NCBI GenBank assembly: GCA_023846275.1
Contig: CM043877.1
Location: 18,582,607 to 18,646,606 of the forward strand
DNA from: Vanilla planifolia
Lineage: Eukaryota; Streptophyta; Magnoliopsida; Asparagales; Orchidaceae
DNA length: 64,000 nucleotides
Direction of reading: 5' to 3'
Numbering within the stretch: the first letter of the stretch is position 1; the number at the start of each line of letters is the position of its first letter. The translations under genes and the position numbers were made by a program. The notes under the pieces are model-generated. The model was not told the DNA's origin. It was given only the letters and a program-made list of their open reading frames with translations, and ran no database searches. Shown here piece by piece: positions 1 to 13,890 of this stretch.

Positions 1-1223
1 ATAGATAATAGATTATTCATTTGATATATATTGACAAGAAATGTATCCTACATATGATGTGATATAAATGAATAAGAAACACAACTATCAAGTAAAACAT
101 CTATAGACAACTGTTTACATAAAAAACACAATGGTTTACTTGAGAATTTAGTTATATTAGAGTAGAAATAAGGTGAAATCACTATCAATTTTATCTCAAA
201 ATTTTCAAGTGCTCATGTAGGCTACATTGTAAGTTGGGTGATAGTGGACCGGTTGGTTAGATTAGCTCATTTCTTAGCCATGAGGAAGATAGATTAGGAA
301 AGTTTTAGATGTAGAATGGTCATGTACTTCGAGTTCTCAAAGTGATCATTTTAGATCATGATACAAAGTTTACATTCTAGCTTTAAAATTATTTTTATAA
401 TCATAGCCTATAATCTCCAAAATTGATGGGCAATCAGAAAGGAAGATTTAGATATTAGAGGATCTCTTAAGGCTTAGTATGTAGACCAACTTCTTAGATT
501 GGTTTAGTTGGTTTTCACTTATATAGTTTATATACAATAATAACTATTAGTTGGCCATTAACATGGCATCATATAAGGCTTTGTAAGATCAATGTTATAG
601 ATCTCCTTTATGTTGGGTTGAGGGTTAGTTTAGGTAGCTATTTAGATCCCAAATTATAGAAGAGATTACTAAAAAGATACATATATTTTAAAAGAGATTT
701 TAGATAATGCAAGGCCATTAGAAGAAATACTTTGATGATAAGTGTATCACGGTCAACCTTAAAGTTGGAGATAAGGCATTCCTTAATGTTAACCTAATAT
801 GAGGATTATTCAGATTTGGAAAGGCTTTCAAGTTGTAACCTAGGTACATTAGGCCTTATCAAATTTTGGAGAAAACTAGAATAGTGGCTTGTAGACTATC
901 ATTTCGATAGGCTTTAGTATGCATACATGATGTCTTTTAAGTATCTATTTTGAAGAAAGATGTGCTAGACCCATCACATATTCTTTAAAAGGGACTACAG
1001 ATTTCTAGTTATAGTCAGATGTGTCATATTAAGAGAAATCAATGCATATTTTGGAGTTCAATATCAAGAAATAAATAAATTAGTGACTCCTTATGTCTAA
1101 GGTTCTTTGGAATAAGCAAGATGAGTAGGAGGCTACCTAAGAAGTGGAAAGCAAGGTTCAAAGCAAGTGGTTAGAGCTATTCTTTAGATTTTGAGGTTGA
1201 AATCACAATTAAGCTGGGGAGAT
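1..1223 (+). pseudogene. Ty3/gypsy chromovirus integrase and chromodomain-like tail, decayed, 5' end off window
   Basis: This is the C-terminal part of a gypsy pol polyprotein whose integrase would have joined element cDNA to the host chromosome. The frame at 238-255 reads VIVDRL, the usual plant gypsy integrase core, followed by AHFLAMRK. Near 345-375 ILDHDTKFT matches the second catalytic Asp region, and KIDGQSER near 420-440 matches the DGQSER motif. Further on are a decayed YNN..ALYG region (about 525-600) and a chromodomain-like tail (about 1075-1190, with LWNKQDE..EAT). Many TAG/TAA/TGA codons and frame slips interrupt it, so it cannot be translated. It runs into a polypurine tract (ggggagat, ending at 1223) and then the LTR, which fixes the strand. 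Assignment to gypsy is firm; the chromovirus label rests on the tail. Confidence 0.8.
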
Positions 1224-4200
1224 TATTACACCTCTCACTTTTGGCTAGCCTTAATAGGACTTGGATGGAAAGGCATGTGTCTTATTTTAATTATTTTTTA
1301 TGTTAAATTCATTCAAATTAAACCAATTGATTTAATTTATGTTGCTTATGCTTATGGTTAAGTTAATCTCGCATACCTTGCTTGACCTAATCATAAGGAA
1401 TAAATCCCAAGCAGCATGAATTGACAAAATTAGTAAGTTTGAGTGGTGGTTTGGGTTTATATGATTTGAGATTGAAATTTAACATTTGATCCATGAGTTT
1501 AGAAATCTAATTGAGTTATTTTTAATCTTAATTATTAGATGTATGTGGCTCCCTAGATTTTGAGGGTTTAAATTTGTTAAGATTAGTGAGGCGAAAGTTT
1601 CATTAAGGAAGAATTAATTATGAGTTAGCTAGATCCCATCTAAGAAAATCATTCCTTGGAAATCCTTAATTTTAGGATGGAAAAATTATGTATATAAGCC
1701 ATGGATTAATCCTGTGCACATGTTTTCTTTTGATAAATCATAGTCATGATTCATTAAGGATATTAAGACAAAGAGGAGGAGGAGGAGAAGAAAGCTTTGT
1801 CAAGAATAAAAGGAGAAGGAGGTGATTTCAAACTTGAATGAAGAAGAGGAAATCCATAGGAAAAGTCCTTAATATATAGCCTTAAGGTAGGATGAATCTC
1901 TTGATCATCAACTAAATGTAGATGAATCTAGGCTCAAGAAATTGATTATGTTATTAAGAATTGCATGTGAAGATGTGGTTGAATAGTTATTTTTAAACTA
2001 TGTTCTTGTCAACTCTTCAATAAGATGAAGGAAATACTTTAATCAAAACTTATTGGTGATTACTAAATGCATGTTTTAGGTATTTCTTATTGAATCTCTT
2101 CATGAAATTTCATTGAAAGCAATGTATGTGTTGCTTTCTCCTTGAGATGTTCTTGTTAGGGTTTTGAGAACAATAATGTAGTATCTTTGAAATCTATTAA
2201 AGAAACATGAAATCTATGTTTGAACCTAAAAAAACTTGGATAAATTATCTTAACATGATCTTCTTATTGAATTTGTAATGTTGTAAATTGTTCAATTAAG
2301 TTCAACCATGATGTTTTACATAATAAATATGAATGAAAATCATGTTATTTGAAGAATGACATGATTTTTTTTCTCTTGTTGAAATAATGCAAGAACCAAA
2401 ACTTCATAGTAGCTTACTTATTTCCATGTAAAGATATCATGAGGTGTGAGATATTTCTTTGAAGAAATCCCAAGATTTGCTATAAAGATTTTCATGTTAT
2501 ATTGTGTTAACTTTGGCTTGGACATAAGATATTGATTTTAAAATTTGAAATTAGTGCATTATAAGAACTTGTGCATAACTTATAACCATGACAAACAAGT
2601 CAAGAACAAACTCCCTTATGCAATTCAACCTAAAATAGATAGTGAATACTAGAATAAAAACTTTGAATTTAGCTAAACATCTTAAATACTTTTATGGAAA
2701 AGCACTTCCTTGCCTTTGTTTGGCTTGGGTAGCTAGCAAAATGGCTTGGTCAAGTTGTGGGTAGCTAGATTTAAAGAATTTGATGGACAAACATAGATTC
2801 TAAGGTGTGGATTAGCCCATGGGTTTTTGTTGAGAAACCAAAAAGAGCTTAGTTTTGTACATTACAAGATGACTAGGTTAATTGATGATTTAGTAAGGCT
2901 TATAAGAATTAAATGGGTTTTTGATAAGTGGGTTAAGGTGGTTAACTAGTTAGGATTTCATCCAAAGATGTGACCTTAAAGTAGAACCCTAGATTGGTTT
3001 ATTTTAAAAGGAGACTCTTTAGTGATCAATTAAAAGAAGAGTTTTGAGGCTCAAGTAGCTTCAAATAAGTTAGTATTAGGTTAAATTTTTAGGTAGTTCC
3101 AAGTAAGGTATGTTTAGCCTTAGCTTATGCTTTATATCTTGGTTTATATTGTGGAAAATCCAAAGAAAAGATCTTATCATTAGCCTACAAACTTAGGCAC
3201 TTGGTGAGTCTTTGAGCATCTTATAACTAAGGACTTGTGATAAAGAAGTCATCGGGTAAAGCCATAGATTAAGGTTGAAGGGCTTAGTTTGCCCTTAAAA
3301 AGGGATGCTAAGCTTGTCCAAGGGAATTCATTATTCTTGTGTTGTTGGCTAAGCCTTAGGCATGACTTGGTTATTGGGTAAGACACAAAGTAACTTTGTT
3401 TAGCCTCTTAAGCCATGAATTGGCACCCTAGATGGGTAGTCTGAGGGATTATGTGGGTGGCTCAGGAGAGACTTTTGGATGAGCTTAGTGTCCCAAGTCA
3501 GGATAGATAGTAAGAGAGTAACTAGTAAAACTCATGTAAACCTAAACTTATAAAATATGTTATACATTAGAAAATACATTATAGGGTAAAGCTAAGGATG
3601 TAAACTTGAGTGGATCTTAAGGGTAGAAAAATGGGCTAAGTAGTTCTAAAAAGGACTCTACATGTGGCTATGAAAAAGGAGTCATTATTTGTGTAACATT
3701 TGAACATGATAGGGTGCTTAGATACTATAGTCAGGGTTTAAAAGGAAACGTATTAGTACCTTAAATAGTAGATAAAATCTCAGAGATTTGATCATGGCTT
3801 TAAAAAAATCCTAAAAGTGTCTAGTTGGTAGAGTAGACTTTGATAATTAAAAAGTAGGTTAGATCAATGCCAATATAGCAAGTAAAATGATCTAGAAGAA
3901 AATATACATTGTTGTAATATATTGTAGGCTTTGGACCCTCAAGCTATGTGATTGACATCATTTCTCAGATTATGTTGGAGTCTTATGTGATTGGCACAAT
4001 CTCGGAGGAGAGTGTTAGAGCCTTATACGATTGGCATCATCATAGAGAAGATTTCAAGAGGCCTATGTGATTGGCATCATTTAGGCAGAGAGTATTGGAG
4101 GCATATGTGAATACATGGTTTTGAGTGGTATGAGAATATTAGTGGAACATTGACTATCAAATTGGTTACATCATATCTTATGCATTAGTCTAGTTTTAAA

Positions 4201-4334
4201 CTTAATAGTTTGGTATTTGTTTGCATGATTTGATCATGATATTGATTTTATATAACTTATTTTGATTTAATATATTACCTTGTTATTGTATGTTTACTTT
4301 ATAGTATGACTTAAGAATTTTGTATTAGGATTTT
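1224..4334 (+). mobile_element. 3' LTR of the outer gypsy element, first part
   Basis: The LTR starts right after the polypurine tract with TATTACACC (ancestral TGTTACACC by comparison with the intact LTR at 48266). It has no coding capacity. Stretches such as 3420-3540 match the reverse complement of the LTR at 4335-11533 (for example around 5870-5970), so this is an opposite-strand relative of that family. It stops abruptly at 4334, where a minus-strand element begins, and its missing 3' end is found at 31461-31954. The total LTR length is then about 3.6 kb. No promoter can be pinned down in the decayed sequence. Confidence 0.7.
3946..4114 (+). repeat. 40-bp minisatellite inside LTR, about four units
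   Basis: Units begin at 3946, 3985, 4025 and 4065, with a partial fifth at 4105. The consensus starts atgtgattggcatcat and ends with gttggagcctt-like sequence. Spacing is 39-40 bp. It lies towards the 3' half of the LTR. Confidence 0.85.
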
Positions 4335-7300
4335 TATCATAACATAATTTTTTTGTAACAAATTTATTTTCTTTGATGTAATTGGACTTATGCATTAGCT
4401 AATGTATTCAACTAATCACCTTTCACTCTCTTAGTTTAATATTCAAACTAGGAGTCATGATCTCTTAATCTGATCATAAAGCACATGACTTATCACCTAA
4501 ATGAATTACATTCCTACTAAGAACTAGTGAACTTTAAGTTAGGTAACCTACCTAGAACATTGGCATTTACATGACACCATAACAATCTATACCTATAAAT
4601 AATTATATTCACATAATCCATAATATTTATAATTAATCACAAGATCCAAACCACGATTATCATAAGTCATAAAAACCATAACTAAATAAAATGTCCCATA
4701 TAGTCTAAAGTCTAACATAAAATATCTCATATAATCCAATTTTTAAAATAAAATATCAATACTGAGAATAAATAAGACTAAAACCATAACATGATTAGAT
4801 GTTAATTTGAAGAGTAATCTGTTAACATATTGACTATAATGCTCTCACTCTAATATTATATCTACTATTAACTCCATACTCTTATAAATGATATAAGAGG
4901 AGGGAGGATGAGCCATGCTCAATCAATATATCAAAAAAATTAGTAAATATCACAACCTATCAAGATGGACTAATGCTTAAAACCATGATCATTGACTTTA
5001 TTATAAGCCTTATCAGGGCTTAATAAATCTCAACAAAGTCATAATCAATCTTATAGGATGAATAGTGACTAACCATAATTTGACTATCTTTAAGTTTGAG
5101 ATATACTTGACACAAGTTTGACACTCTTATCTCATCATATGATCCAAAAATCCAACACCTAGGATCTACTAATCAAATGGACCATCATGTAGGGCTATAG
5201 AAGTCCTCATCAATTATGTGGCACTATAAAAAGTACTTTAACACATTTATGGTATCTTTTGATGTCCTATTTTGACATACAACATACCTAAAATCCATAA
5301 CTTATGATTAAGTCCCAACCTAAGCTTTACAAATCACATAGATCACACATGGTGGTTAATTAATTATGCTAAAGTACACCTATAGTTTTCTATTATGCCC
5401 TAGTAATGAGGCACACAATCTTTATACCTGGTGGGTGCCTTACCATTTGGTATATCTGACCCACCTTGCTTTGGTATAGGAGTTTCTTAGTGTGGTTCAT
5501 TATATCCTAGTTTATATCATCATCAATATACTTGCTTACACAACATTAATATGGTTGTTCTTTCCATTTATTTAAGGTTTTTTCAAAATCTCAATCCATT
5601 AACCAATTATTTGGGTCTCTAGAAATACTACTTTGTTATTTAGGCTAACTTAGGCTTTCTATTAAACCATAATCTATCAATTCGAGATATCTTCCCTTAT
5701 CAATTTCATATATCTATGTTTAGTACTTATCTATAACTTAATATAGGAGTTTTATTAGATTACTTTAGTATATTTGAGTACATATTAAAGCTAAAAATTC
5801 ATGATAAAAATCTTTTAAAAACATAGTCTTTTAATCATTAGTATAGGTTTATATAAGTTTTATTAGTGACTCTCTCTCCTATCTCATAGGTTAATCATAT
5901 TCACTCCTCCCTTCTCAAAAGTCTCTATTAAGCCACCTACACTTTATGAACCACCATCTAACATATCAATCCATGGCCAAAGAGCCTACTTTAGAGCTAC
6001 ACATGATCTCATGCACCAAACCAAACTAGACCAAGGTTTAACCAAAATCCATTTGATCATTAGCATCTTAGCTAAGCTTAACACCAACCCTAAAGCTGAA
6101 ACTAAGCTCTTTATTTCAAGCAACTCTCATCTAGGGTCTAATTAAGAGCCTTATCAAATCATGGCCTCATTCAAAGTATGCTCAAGTCTGACCAAGTATA
6201 TATTGTTCTCAATTTAACCTGAATTCTTATCCTAAGCTTTACTTCTTATAGAATCTTAATCCTTAAGAATTTCATCTACTTACTTCCAAACCTATTCTTA
6301 TCTTTATCCAAGGCTTCTTAGATCTTAACTTTCCATTATCTAGGATTCTTGGATTCGTAACCCTAACTTAGGTTCAAATTTTAAACTTGAAAAGTCTAAA
6401 GTTTAAATCATAGATATTCAATTTTCAAATCTAAGATATTCAAATTTTTAAATTTAAAACTTTTAAATTTGAAATTCTTTATAATTCAACTTCTAAATCC
6501 TAGATTCTTTTGATCAATCTTATAATTTCACAAGTCTAAACTAAGCTTGTTAGCAAAGATCTTTCCTAATTTCTTGCTCTTACTAAACCAAAAGATTGCT
6601 TTTTGTTACACTAAACAAAGAACTAAACCTCTCTTAGTCTTCTAGCAAAGCCAAGTCAAGTCCCTCAAGACTCTTTATAAGAAACCTCTAGAGCTTACTT
6701 ACCTTGAAAGCCATCTAAGGTCATTTTCTAGGTCTTTCATTGCACATGTCTATGGTTAAGCTTCGTACTCAAACCTTGGACCAACCAAAGGCTACCAACC
6801 CCCTTTTGGAAATTCAAATGCTCATTTTGGCTTAGCTTTTCAAGTAGAAAAAAATTCTTTAAACCTTAGTCATTTTCTAATAGTAAAACTCAAAGTAGTT
6901 ATTTTAAGGTTTTTAAGTTGAACTCCTTATCTCACCAAACCTAACTGAGACCATCAATAACCATTTACAAGTAACATGAGAGATCTCCCTCATTTTAAAG
7001 CTATCAAAGTCTCGTTTAAGGACTCTCCATGCATTGTAAGCTTATAGTCAAGCCTCAACACCCAACCCTAAGGCTTAATCAAAGGCAAACAACTTTATCT
7101 GATTTTAAAAACTAGTCTTATATTTGGTTTTGAGGATGATCTTACTTGTGATTTATTATGGCATAACTTAAATAAAATCATCCTTAAGTTATCATATTAA
7201 AATTACCTCAATTGTTATGGCTTGTTCATAGTTAAATTTTCTACCACGAAGTTTGTAGTAAATTTGAATTCCTCCAAGAAATGTGATTACAAGCATATTA

Positions 7301-8645
7301 CAAATTTTACAAGAGCTTTTCTCACAATTTATGTGAATGTAAGCTTGAAAATACATTTCTCCTTGTTCAAGCCATGGTTTTACCTTTGCATAAGGTATCA
7401 TTACAAATTTTAGCAATATGCTCTCAAAATAATTCTCATTTTGTATCATAATTCATCAAGACAACACCTAATTACATATAAAAAACATCTTAACATGTAA
7501 TAAAAAGATATCAATCAATGATCATGTTACCAATAATACTTTTCATTAGTGATCATATTTTTTATATTTTTATTCTCAGTGGTCCTTAAAAGATTACAAC
7601 ACATGCATTAATTTTACTAAAAAAATACAACAATATGATAAATATAACTCTCAACCAACATGCTTTCCACACTAAATTTAGATTCAATGTATTCATAATT
7701 TGCATAATTTTAATTCTAACATGATTAGATCTAATCATCTAACTTATCAAAGGAAGTCAACAATGGAAAATGGACATAAAGTGATGAGAAATCATGTATA
7801 GAAATTTGTATCTTCACATTGATACTTTTAAGAAATATATCAACCATGAAAATATGTTAACAAGTTTTTCCTTTATTGCACAAGGTTTCTCAATTTATAA
7901 TGATTGTATTTCTAGCAAAAATAGTACCATGAATATTCATGTTAATATAAAATTCAGCATCCATCTATGCTAAAGAACATAAACAAATTCTCCTATAGTA
8001 CCAAATAATCTTAATCACTATTCATGATATCATTTGATACTCATAACTTCAATATTTTTATCATAGCAAGATTTAAGAGATCACTAATACAAATCATGAA
8101 TTAACTATGAAATTTGAAAAAAAAATCAAATTACACTCTTAGCTAACATACTTTTAACATCATATATACATTCAACATTTTATTAAATTTTCTAAAATCA
8201 ATCTTAACATGATAGTAACTCATTATTATCAGCAAGATTATTCCATTTAGCATGGAAAAACAATATATGATTTGATAAAACCAACTTAGAGTAGCATACA
8301 TTTTAATTTCTTCACCCAACTAAAAGTTTATATGAAATTTCAAGCAATATAACTCAAGAACTTCAATAGTTTCTTTAACCTTGAGACTATAGCATACAAT
8401 CTGAATCAAAATACTTAATTTTAATCTCCTGATATGCATTTATTTTTATTACAAGGCATGTGGATTCCTACCTCTTGATCCAAGTAATGTCTACACCACT
8501 TTGGATCTCTTACCTTCATAGTTTTGGCTTACAAATTTCCTTTTCTTCTTTACTCTCGACCTTGGCCTCCTTAGTCTTCATGGTTTAGTCTTTCTTATGT
8601 TATTCATGGCTAGGATTTAAGAAAAATGTCTAATTCTAACATATA
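4335..8645 (-). repeat. 3' LTR of the minus-strand element, part 1
   Basis: Aligns by eye with 13909-16575 over most of its length (for example 4390-4900 with 13960-14510) and, in its right part (8180-8640), with 30263-30690. The ancestral 3' end TGTCACACC-type sequence survives as tatcataac at 4335. The copy at 13909 lacks the part corresponding to about 6870-8070. Open frames here, such as 7192-7449 on the minus strand, are short, show no family resemblance and are not genes. Confidence 0.75.
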
Positions 8646-8781
8646 TGAAGTGTAAACTAGTGTGTGAATCTCAAAAGAGGGAAAGGGGAGGGGAAGGATG
8701 AATTTTGGACTTTAAAATATGTTTTTACTATTTTATCGTATTTATTTCTAAATAATAATTTTATGTTAGTAGAAAACTTTG

Positions 8782-8843
<62 letters not shown>

Positions 8844-10772
8844 TTTTTTATATGATAAAAAAATGAAGATAAAAATTAAAATGAGATACAAAAATTTTTA
8901 AGTGGTTTAGTTCAAATTAGAACTTGCATCCACCACCAACCAAGGTTAGAAAAACCACTACTAACAAAAGGTTATGACTTGAGATTTTTATCTTATAATT
9001 CATGTCCAATATGCTAGCTTTTGTAGGCACAACTATATCCTAGACTTTTGTTAGCTTAAACCCAACTTGTTTTTATGAGATCACATTGAACATGGGCTTT
9101 TGTAAATATTGAGTTGCACAACCCAAGAGAAAAAAAAATAAACTAAGGCAAAAACATTTTGATAAATTCATACAACTTTCTACACATGTTGATTAACAAG
9201 CATAAATTTAAGAAAAAATGAGAAATTAAAAGTTTAAAAATGCAAGTCTTATCTAAAAGTTTTACACTTTAAAGACAAATCATAGTTACTGCTTGTAGAA
9301 TTTATGTCAGTAGAATATTGACTAATTCTTTGTTGAGATCTCAAAGATTGATTCACATTTACTATTTATTTCATTTACAATTGTTAGGTATTTATAAAAA
9401 AATTTGATTATAGTTGTTAAAAAGTATTGAAAAGCTATTTAAAAAGCTGTAGTTAATAGCTTAAAAAGTTTTTCTAAACTAGTTAAAATATTTTTTTCTA
9501 AAATAACTAATGCAATGTTAGAGAATTAACTGTTAAGTAGAATGGACTAGAGCTATTGGATCTGATTGAATGTGATATAGACCATCAGATCTAATGCTAA
9601 ATAAGCACGAGTTATAGATGATCTGATCAAGACTAATTTGATCTAGGTCATTCGATCATGATGGATAAGTTTTGGATCATTTGATTTAACAATAGTAAGG
9701 TCAAAGTAGATCTAATCGTAGGATTCAAATAAGATAATTAAGAGTTGCACTATTCAAAGATAAGGCAAAAAGAATTCTAGTCATCTGATAAGTTAGAATG
9801 TGGTTGCAACCATCAGATCTAGGGATAAATTATATGAAATCCATTAAATCAATAATCAATGTTAGATTTGGGGGATTAAATGGATGGTGAGCGATAGTGA
9901 GCTCCACCATGCGATCATGAAAATGCGTGATCAAAAAGTGCTGAGCCTCCTAGTTTTAGATGCAAACAGGCACAAAGGATTAGTCATACATTACAGGGAA
10001 GGAAAATTATTTAGACTTTATAAGCATTCACGCGTGAATACTATTTAATCTCAAATAGGGATCACTCTCCCCTAGTGTGTATAGAATTTCATCACCAAGG
10101 CATACTCATAACATATAGGTTTGTACGAGTCTGTCCTGATGCCATACAATACTTGGTTCAATTGCTACCCAAATCGATCCAATGCCTTACCTCATCTAGT
10201 TTAAGAATTCATCATCAACAACTAGATTAAGCTTGACCCGATTTGACAAATGTTTCTTAACACGAGGCTTGCGAGTTCTTGCTTAGGCTTGCCCAACATA
10301 AGAGCTTTGCACTTAGGCACAAGCTATGGAATGTGGTGGTAAGTTTTTTTAATTTTAATTTTAATTATAAAATAATATTCAATAAAATTGATTTTTTAAT
10401 TTAATTAAGAGTTAGTAATCAAACTAACATAAAATTTGATAAAGATAAGATTTAACCAAGAAAAGAGTTATGGGATTAAAAAATAAAATCTTATTTATTT
10501 ACTAAATCAAGAAGATGATTGAATAATTTGATACTTAAATATGATTTGAAACTAATACAAAATGAGAGTGACTTAAATTAACAAGTTAACATTCTATTTC
10601 ATGGTAAAAAAATTATCAAAGCTGAATACTCCAATGTGTTTTGAAGGCCACTAATTCATTATTTTCAAATATCTCTAGCTTATTTATTTATCTAATTCAC
10701 ACTAAATAAAACAATTAGAATAAAATACTAAATAGCAAGACTTGACTCATCAAACACAAAAGTGGCCTAACA
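8646..10772 (-). mobile_element. Solo LTR inserted in the 3' LTR
   Basis: This 2127-bp block is absent from the other LTR copy, where the matching sequence runs straight through near 30690-30720. It has LTR-like ends: reading on the minus strand it begins TGTTAGGCCAC and ends CACTTCA. The flanking 5 bp are atata (8641-8645) and atatc (10773-10777), a target duplication with one mismatch; the uninterrupted LTR copy reads catatcatg at this place, matching atatc. There is no coding region. It contains gtggtttagttcaaatt (about 8901-8917), resembling the GTGGTTCGG box of many copia LTRs, so copia is a possible source; this is weak. Confidence 0.65.
8784..8841. repeat. (TA)n microsatellite, 58 bp
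   Basis: An uninterrupted alternating TA tract within the solo LTR. The open frame across it encodes a Tyr-Ile run and is an artefact of the repeat. Confidence 0.97.
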
Positions 10773-11533
10773 ATATCATGTCTTTTTATAACTAATAAAT
10801 TTTTAAATCAATAGATTGTCTAAGCAAATTAGCATTATGTAAGTCCTATCCAACCTTAGATCTAGAACATCTTAATTTTAACAATTAAAATTAAGAGTAG
10901 TTAATTACAAAACCACAGTTTATTCGACATCTCATAATCATACTAGTATTATATAGTGATCGTACTGTATAATAAGATAAATTCATTATTACCACTTAAT
11001 TATTCCATAGACCATAGTTGTATGGTCTTATATTCATAATTGTATGATACAATGCATACTAGTAACCCATCATATCTTATGATTCTCTGGTGCAATGCCT
11101 GATCATACTTATACAATTATTGTAATTTATTTTCTCATTGTTGTACTTGTATGACATATTATTGTTGTACTAGTACATTCATAGAATAACTTAAATTGAC
11201 CTCATTTTCAACATTGTCACTCTTGTACAATGTCGTGATCAACCTAGTATGATCAATAACAAAGTTTTTCCCTTTCGCATTTGCATCTGATTGTTATTGT
11301 CATAAGATCATTTTGTAAGTTTGATTAATATAATACTATATGATATTCACAACTGATCATTTACATAGATTTTTAGTTTTCATCATACCATATAATCTTC
11401 TACTATTGTATTATATATTTTTATCAAACATATTTAGTAACATTATAAATTTATTACAAATTTTATAGGCATTTAAATGATAGATGTAAGTAAGAACAGC
11501 ATACTTTTTCTAGGAAACTTAAGACATATAACA
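10773..11533 (-). repeat. 3' LTR of the minus-strand element, part 2 (LTR start)
   Basis: Continues the LTR after the solo-LTR insertion and aligns with about 30700-31460. Read on the minus strand it begins TGTTATATGTC at 11533, directly after the polypurine tract. It is dense in imperfect palindromes of the ATCATAC/GTATGAT type, for example gaccata-gttg-tatggtc at 11010-11027. Confidence 0.75.
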
Positions 11534-11546
11534 TTCTCCCTACCTT
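11534..11546 (-). other. Polypurine tract of the minus-strand gypsy element
   Basis: Reads aaggtagggagaa on the minus strand, immediately before the LTR start TGTTATATG. This is the expected site for priming plus-strand DNA synthesis. Confidence 0.7.
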
Positions 11547-13885
11547 AGTTTAGATTTTATCCCCAAAATAGAAAAATAGCTCAAGTCACTTGTGACAAAT
11601 TTTGGCCTTATTTTAACCATTTCATTAAAAGATACTCTTGAGATTCTTATACATTTTAGCTTCTCTTGGATTGATTGTGATTATGCTATCATGATTCTCT
11701 CTCAACAAGCTATCTTTAGAGCCTAGGTGCTAAGGGACACACCACCTACCATGATAGGTCAAGATGTCATCGATAAAAATGTACCCTTTAGACTCCTATT
11801 ACAATAGAGTAGGTACCTCTTGAAGTAAAGGATCCTTCTACTAAAATGTCCTTAGCTCATCCAACTAAACAACTTGAATGCTAAGAGTGTTAAATCGAGC
11901 CAAAAAATTTGAATTATTAAATGAATCTATGTTATGTTGATATCAAACATAGCTTCCTTCTCTGATTTTTCTTTAATCATGGACCTAAGAGTTATGGCTC
12001 TACTAAATGCATCTACTACTAAGTTGGCCTTACCTTCACAATATTTAATATTTCAATCATAATCTTTAATAGGCTCTAACTAATGCCTTTTCTTAAGATT
12101 AAGATCCTTTTTAAAAATAAGTACTTAAGGTTTTTATGATTAGAGAATAACTCAACTCTTGTACTATATAGATAGTGGTGCCAATTCTTAAGGGCAAATA
12201 CCAGTACAACTAGCTCCAAATCATGAGTTGAATAATTGCCCTAATGCCCACATAATTTCTTAGAAGCATAGGCCACAACCCTACTCCCAAACCAATGTGT
12301 GAAGCATTAGAATAGTCCTAGTAAGGCTTACTTTACTCTAGTAAGGTTAATACTAGAGTTGAACTCATTCTATTCTTATGCTCAATAAAGCTCCACTCAC
12401 ACCAATGACACCAAAAGAATCTATGCTTTTCTTAGTCAACTAAGTAAGAGGTGTTGCACTTTTAGATAAGTTCAGCACAACATTATGATAATTGCCTACA
12501 ATACCTAAGAAACTATGAATCTCAGTCATTAAAGTTGTTCTCCACTTTTAACAAATGTTCTAACCATATTAGGGTTAATAGAAATCCCTTTTACACTCAT
12601 AATAAGTTATTGGTAAAGCTACAATGAGTAGTTAAAATCTTTTGCATATAGTTGCTTGCATCCAAGTAGTTCTAACACTATTTAAAGATGTCATGCATGC
12701 TCCTCTCTACCTTAGAATGCACCAATATATCATTAATAAACACTATATTGAACTAGTCCAAAAAGAGTTGAAAGATATAGTTCATCAAATCCATGAACAT
12801 TATAAGTGCATTGGATAGCCCAAAAACTAGAACTATAAATTCAAAAAGCCTGTACTATGTCTTAAAGGTTATTTTTGGGATATCTTTTTCCTAAATTTAG
12901 ATTTCATAATATCCTGAACAAAGATGAATCTCAAAAAAGGTTGATGCACCATACAACTGATCAAGTAGATCATAAATTCATAACATAAGATACTAATTTA
13001 TAATAAACACATTGTTTAGCTCACAATACTCCAGACATGTGTGTAGGCTACCATCATTCTTTTTGATAAACAACATAAGGGATTCCCAAGTAGAAACATT
13101 AGGCCTAATTAAGCCCTTGCACCAATGCATATAATTGGATCTTGAGTTCTTTGAACTTAATTAGAGCCATATAGTATGGTGCCTTAGCAATTAGAGTAAC
13201 TCTTGGCTCAAAATTAATAAGAAACTCAATCTCACATTTTGATGGCAAACTAGGTAGTTCATTAGGGAAACAACATGATAATTCCTCACCATGGTTGCAT
13301 CCTACAATGAAAAGGCTGATTCTAAGTCTCTAAGCCTTGTTCATTTCTAGTGTCTAATAACATCTAATAGATATCATAAACTGGCTCAAAAGAATATGTC
13401 AATTTTAGAAATTCTCAAACGTGGTTTGAGATTAACAACACCACCTATTAGTTACCTTTTCATTAATAACTAAGGCTATTAATGTAACTATCTACTCAGT
13501 TAGGCACCCCAATGTATCAAACAACTTTTTAATGTGTGCTACCTAGTCATCTACTATGGTTGGATCTATTGCACCTAAAAAAACTCATAGTCTCAATCAC
13601 ATGAAAGCCTCCAAGAATGGCTCCACTCTAGCTCAAACTAAACCTAGGGTGTTATAATCCTAGATGGTTGGTCTAACTCCAGTTATCTTCAGACCTTGTT
13701 TCTATCCATTGTTTCCCCTAAGGTAGTACTATTAATCCTAACCATCTATAACAAGATGAAATAACTATTGGTTCATTTAACTTACAAATCAAACATATAA
13801 CTTGATATTCCACACATTATTGAGACAAAACTTAATCTATTTAGTGTTGTTCTAGCTATTATTTAGATTACTTAACCTAAACTCT
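11547..13885 (-). pseudogene. Deleted gypsy pol remnant: reverse transcriptase and RNase H
   Basis: On the minus strand the order is RT (about 13380 down to 12470), RNase H (about 12300-12050) and then a short tail. The RT catalytic box reads FINDIL near 12725-12760, where active enzymes have FIDDIL, so one catalytic Asp is changed. RNase H shows VAYASKKL, STHDLELVVLVFALKNW and the family end motif EGKANLVVDAFSRA near 11990-12040, all broken by stops. Only about 500 bp separate RT from the PBS, so gag and most of protease are deleted. Only about 450 bp follow RNase H, so the integrase is deleted too. This element could not have moved on its own in this form. It is a firm gypsy call; the clade is not resolved. 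Confidence 0.8.
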
Positions 13886-13890
13886 TACTT

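Noticed and set aside
8664-8855. 63-codon frame ending in a Tyr-Ile run
   Set aside because: The run is the (TA)n microsatellite; the frame is inside a solo LTR.
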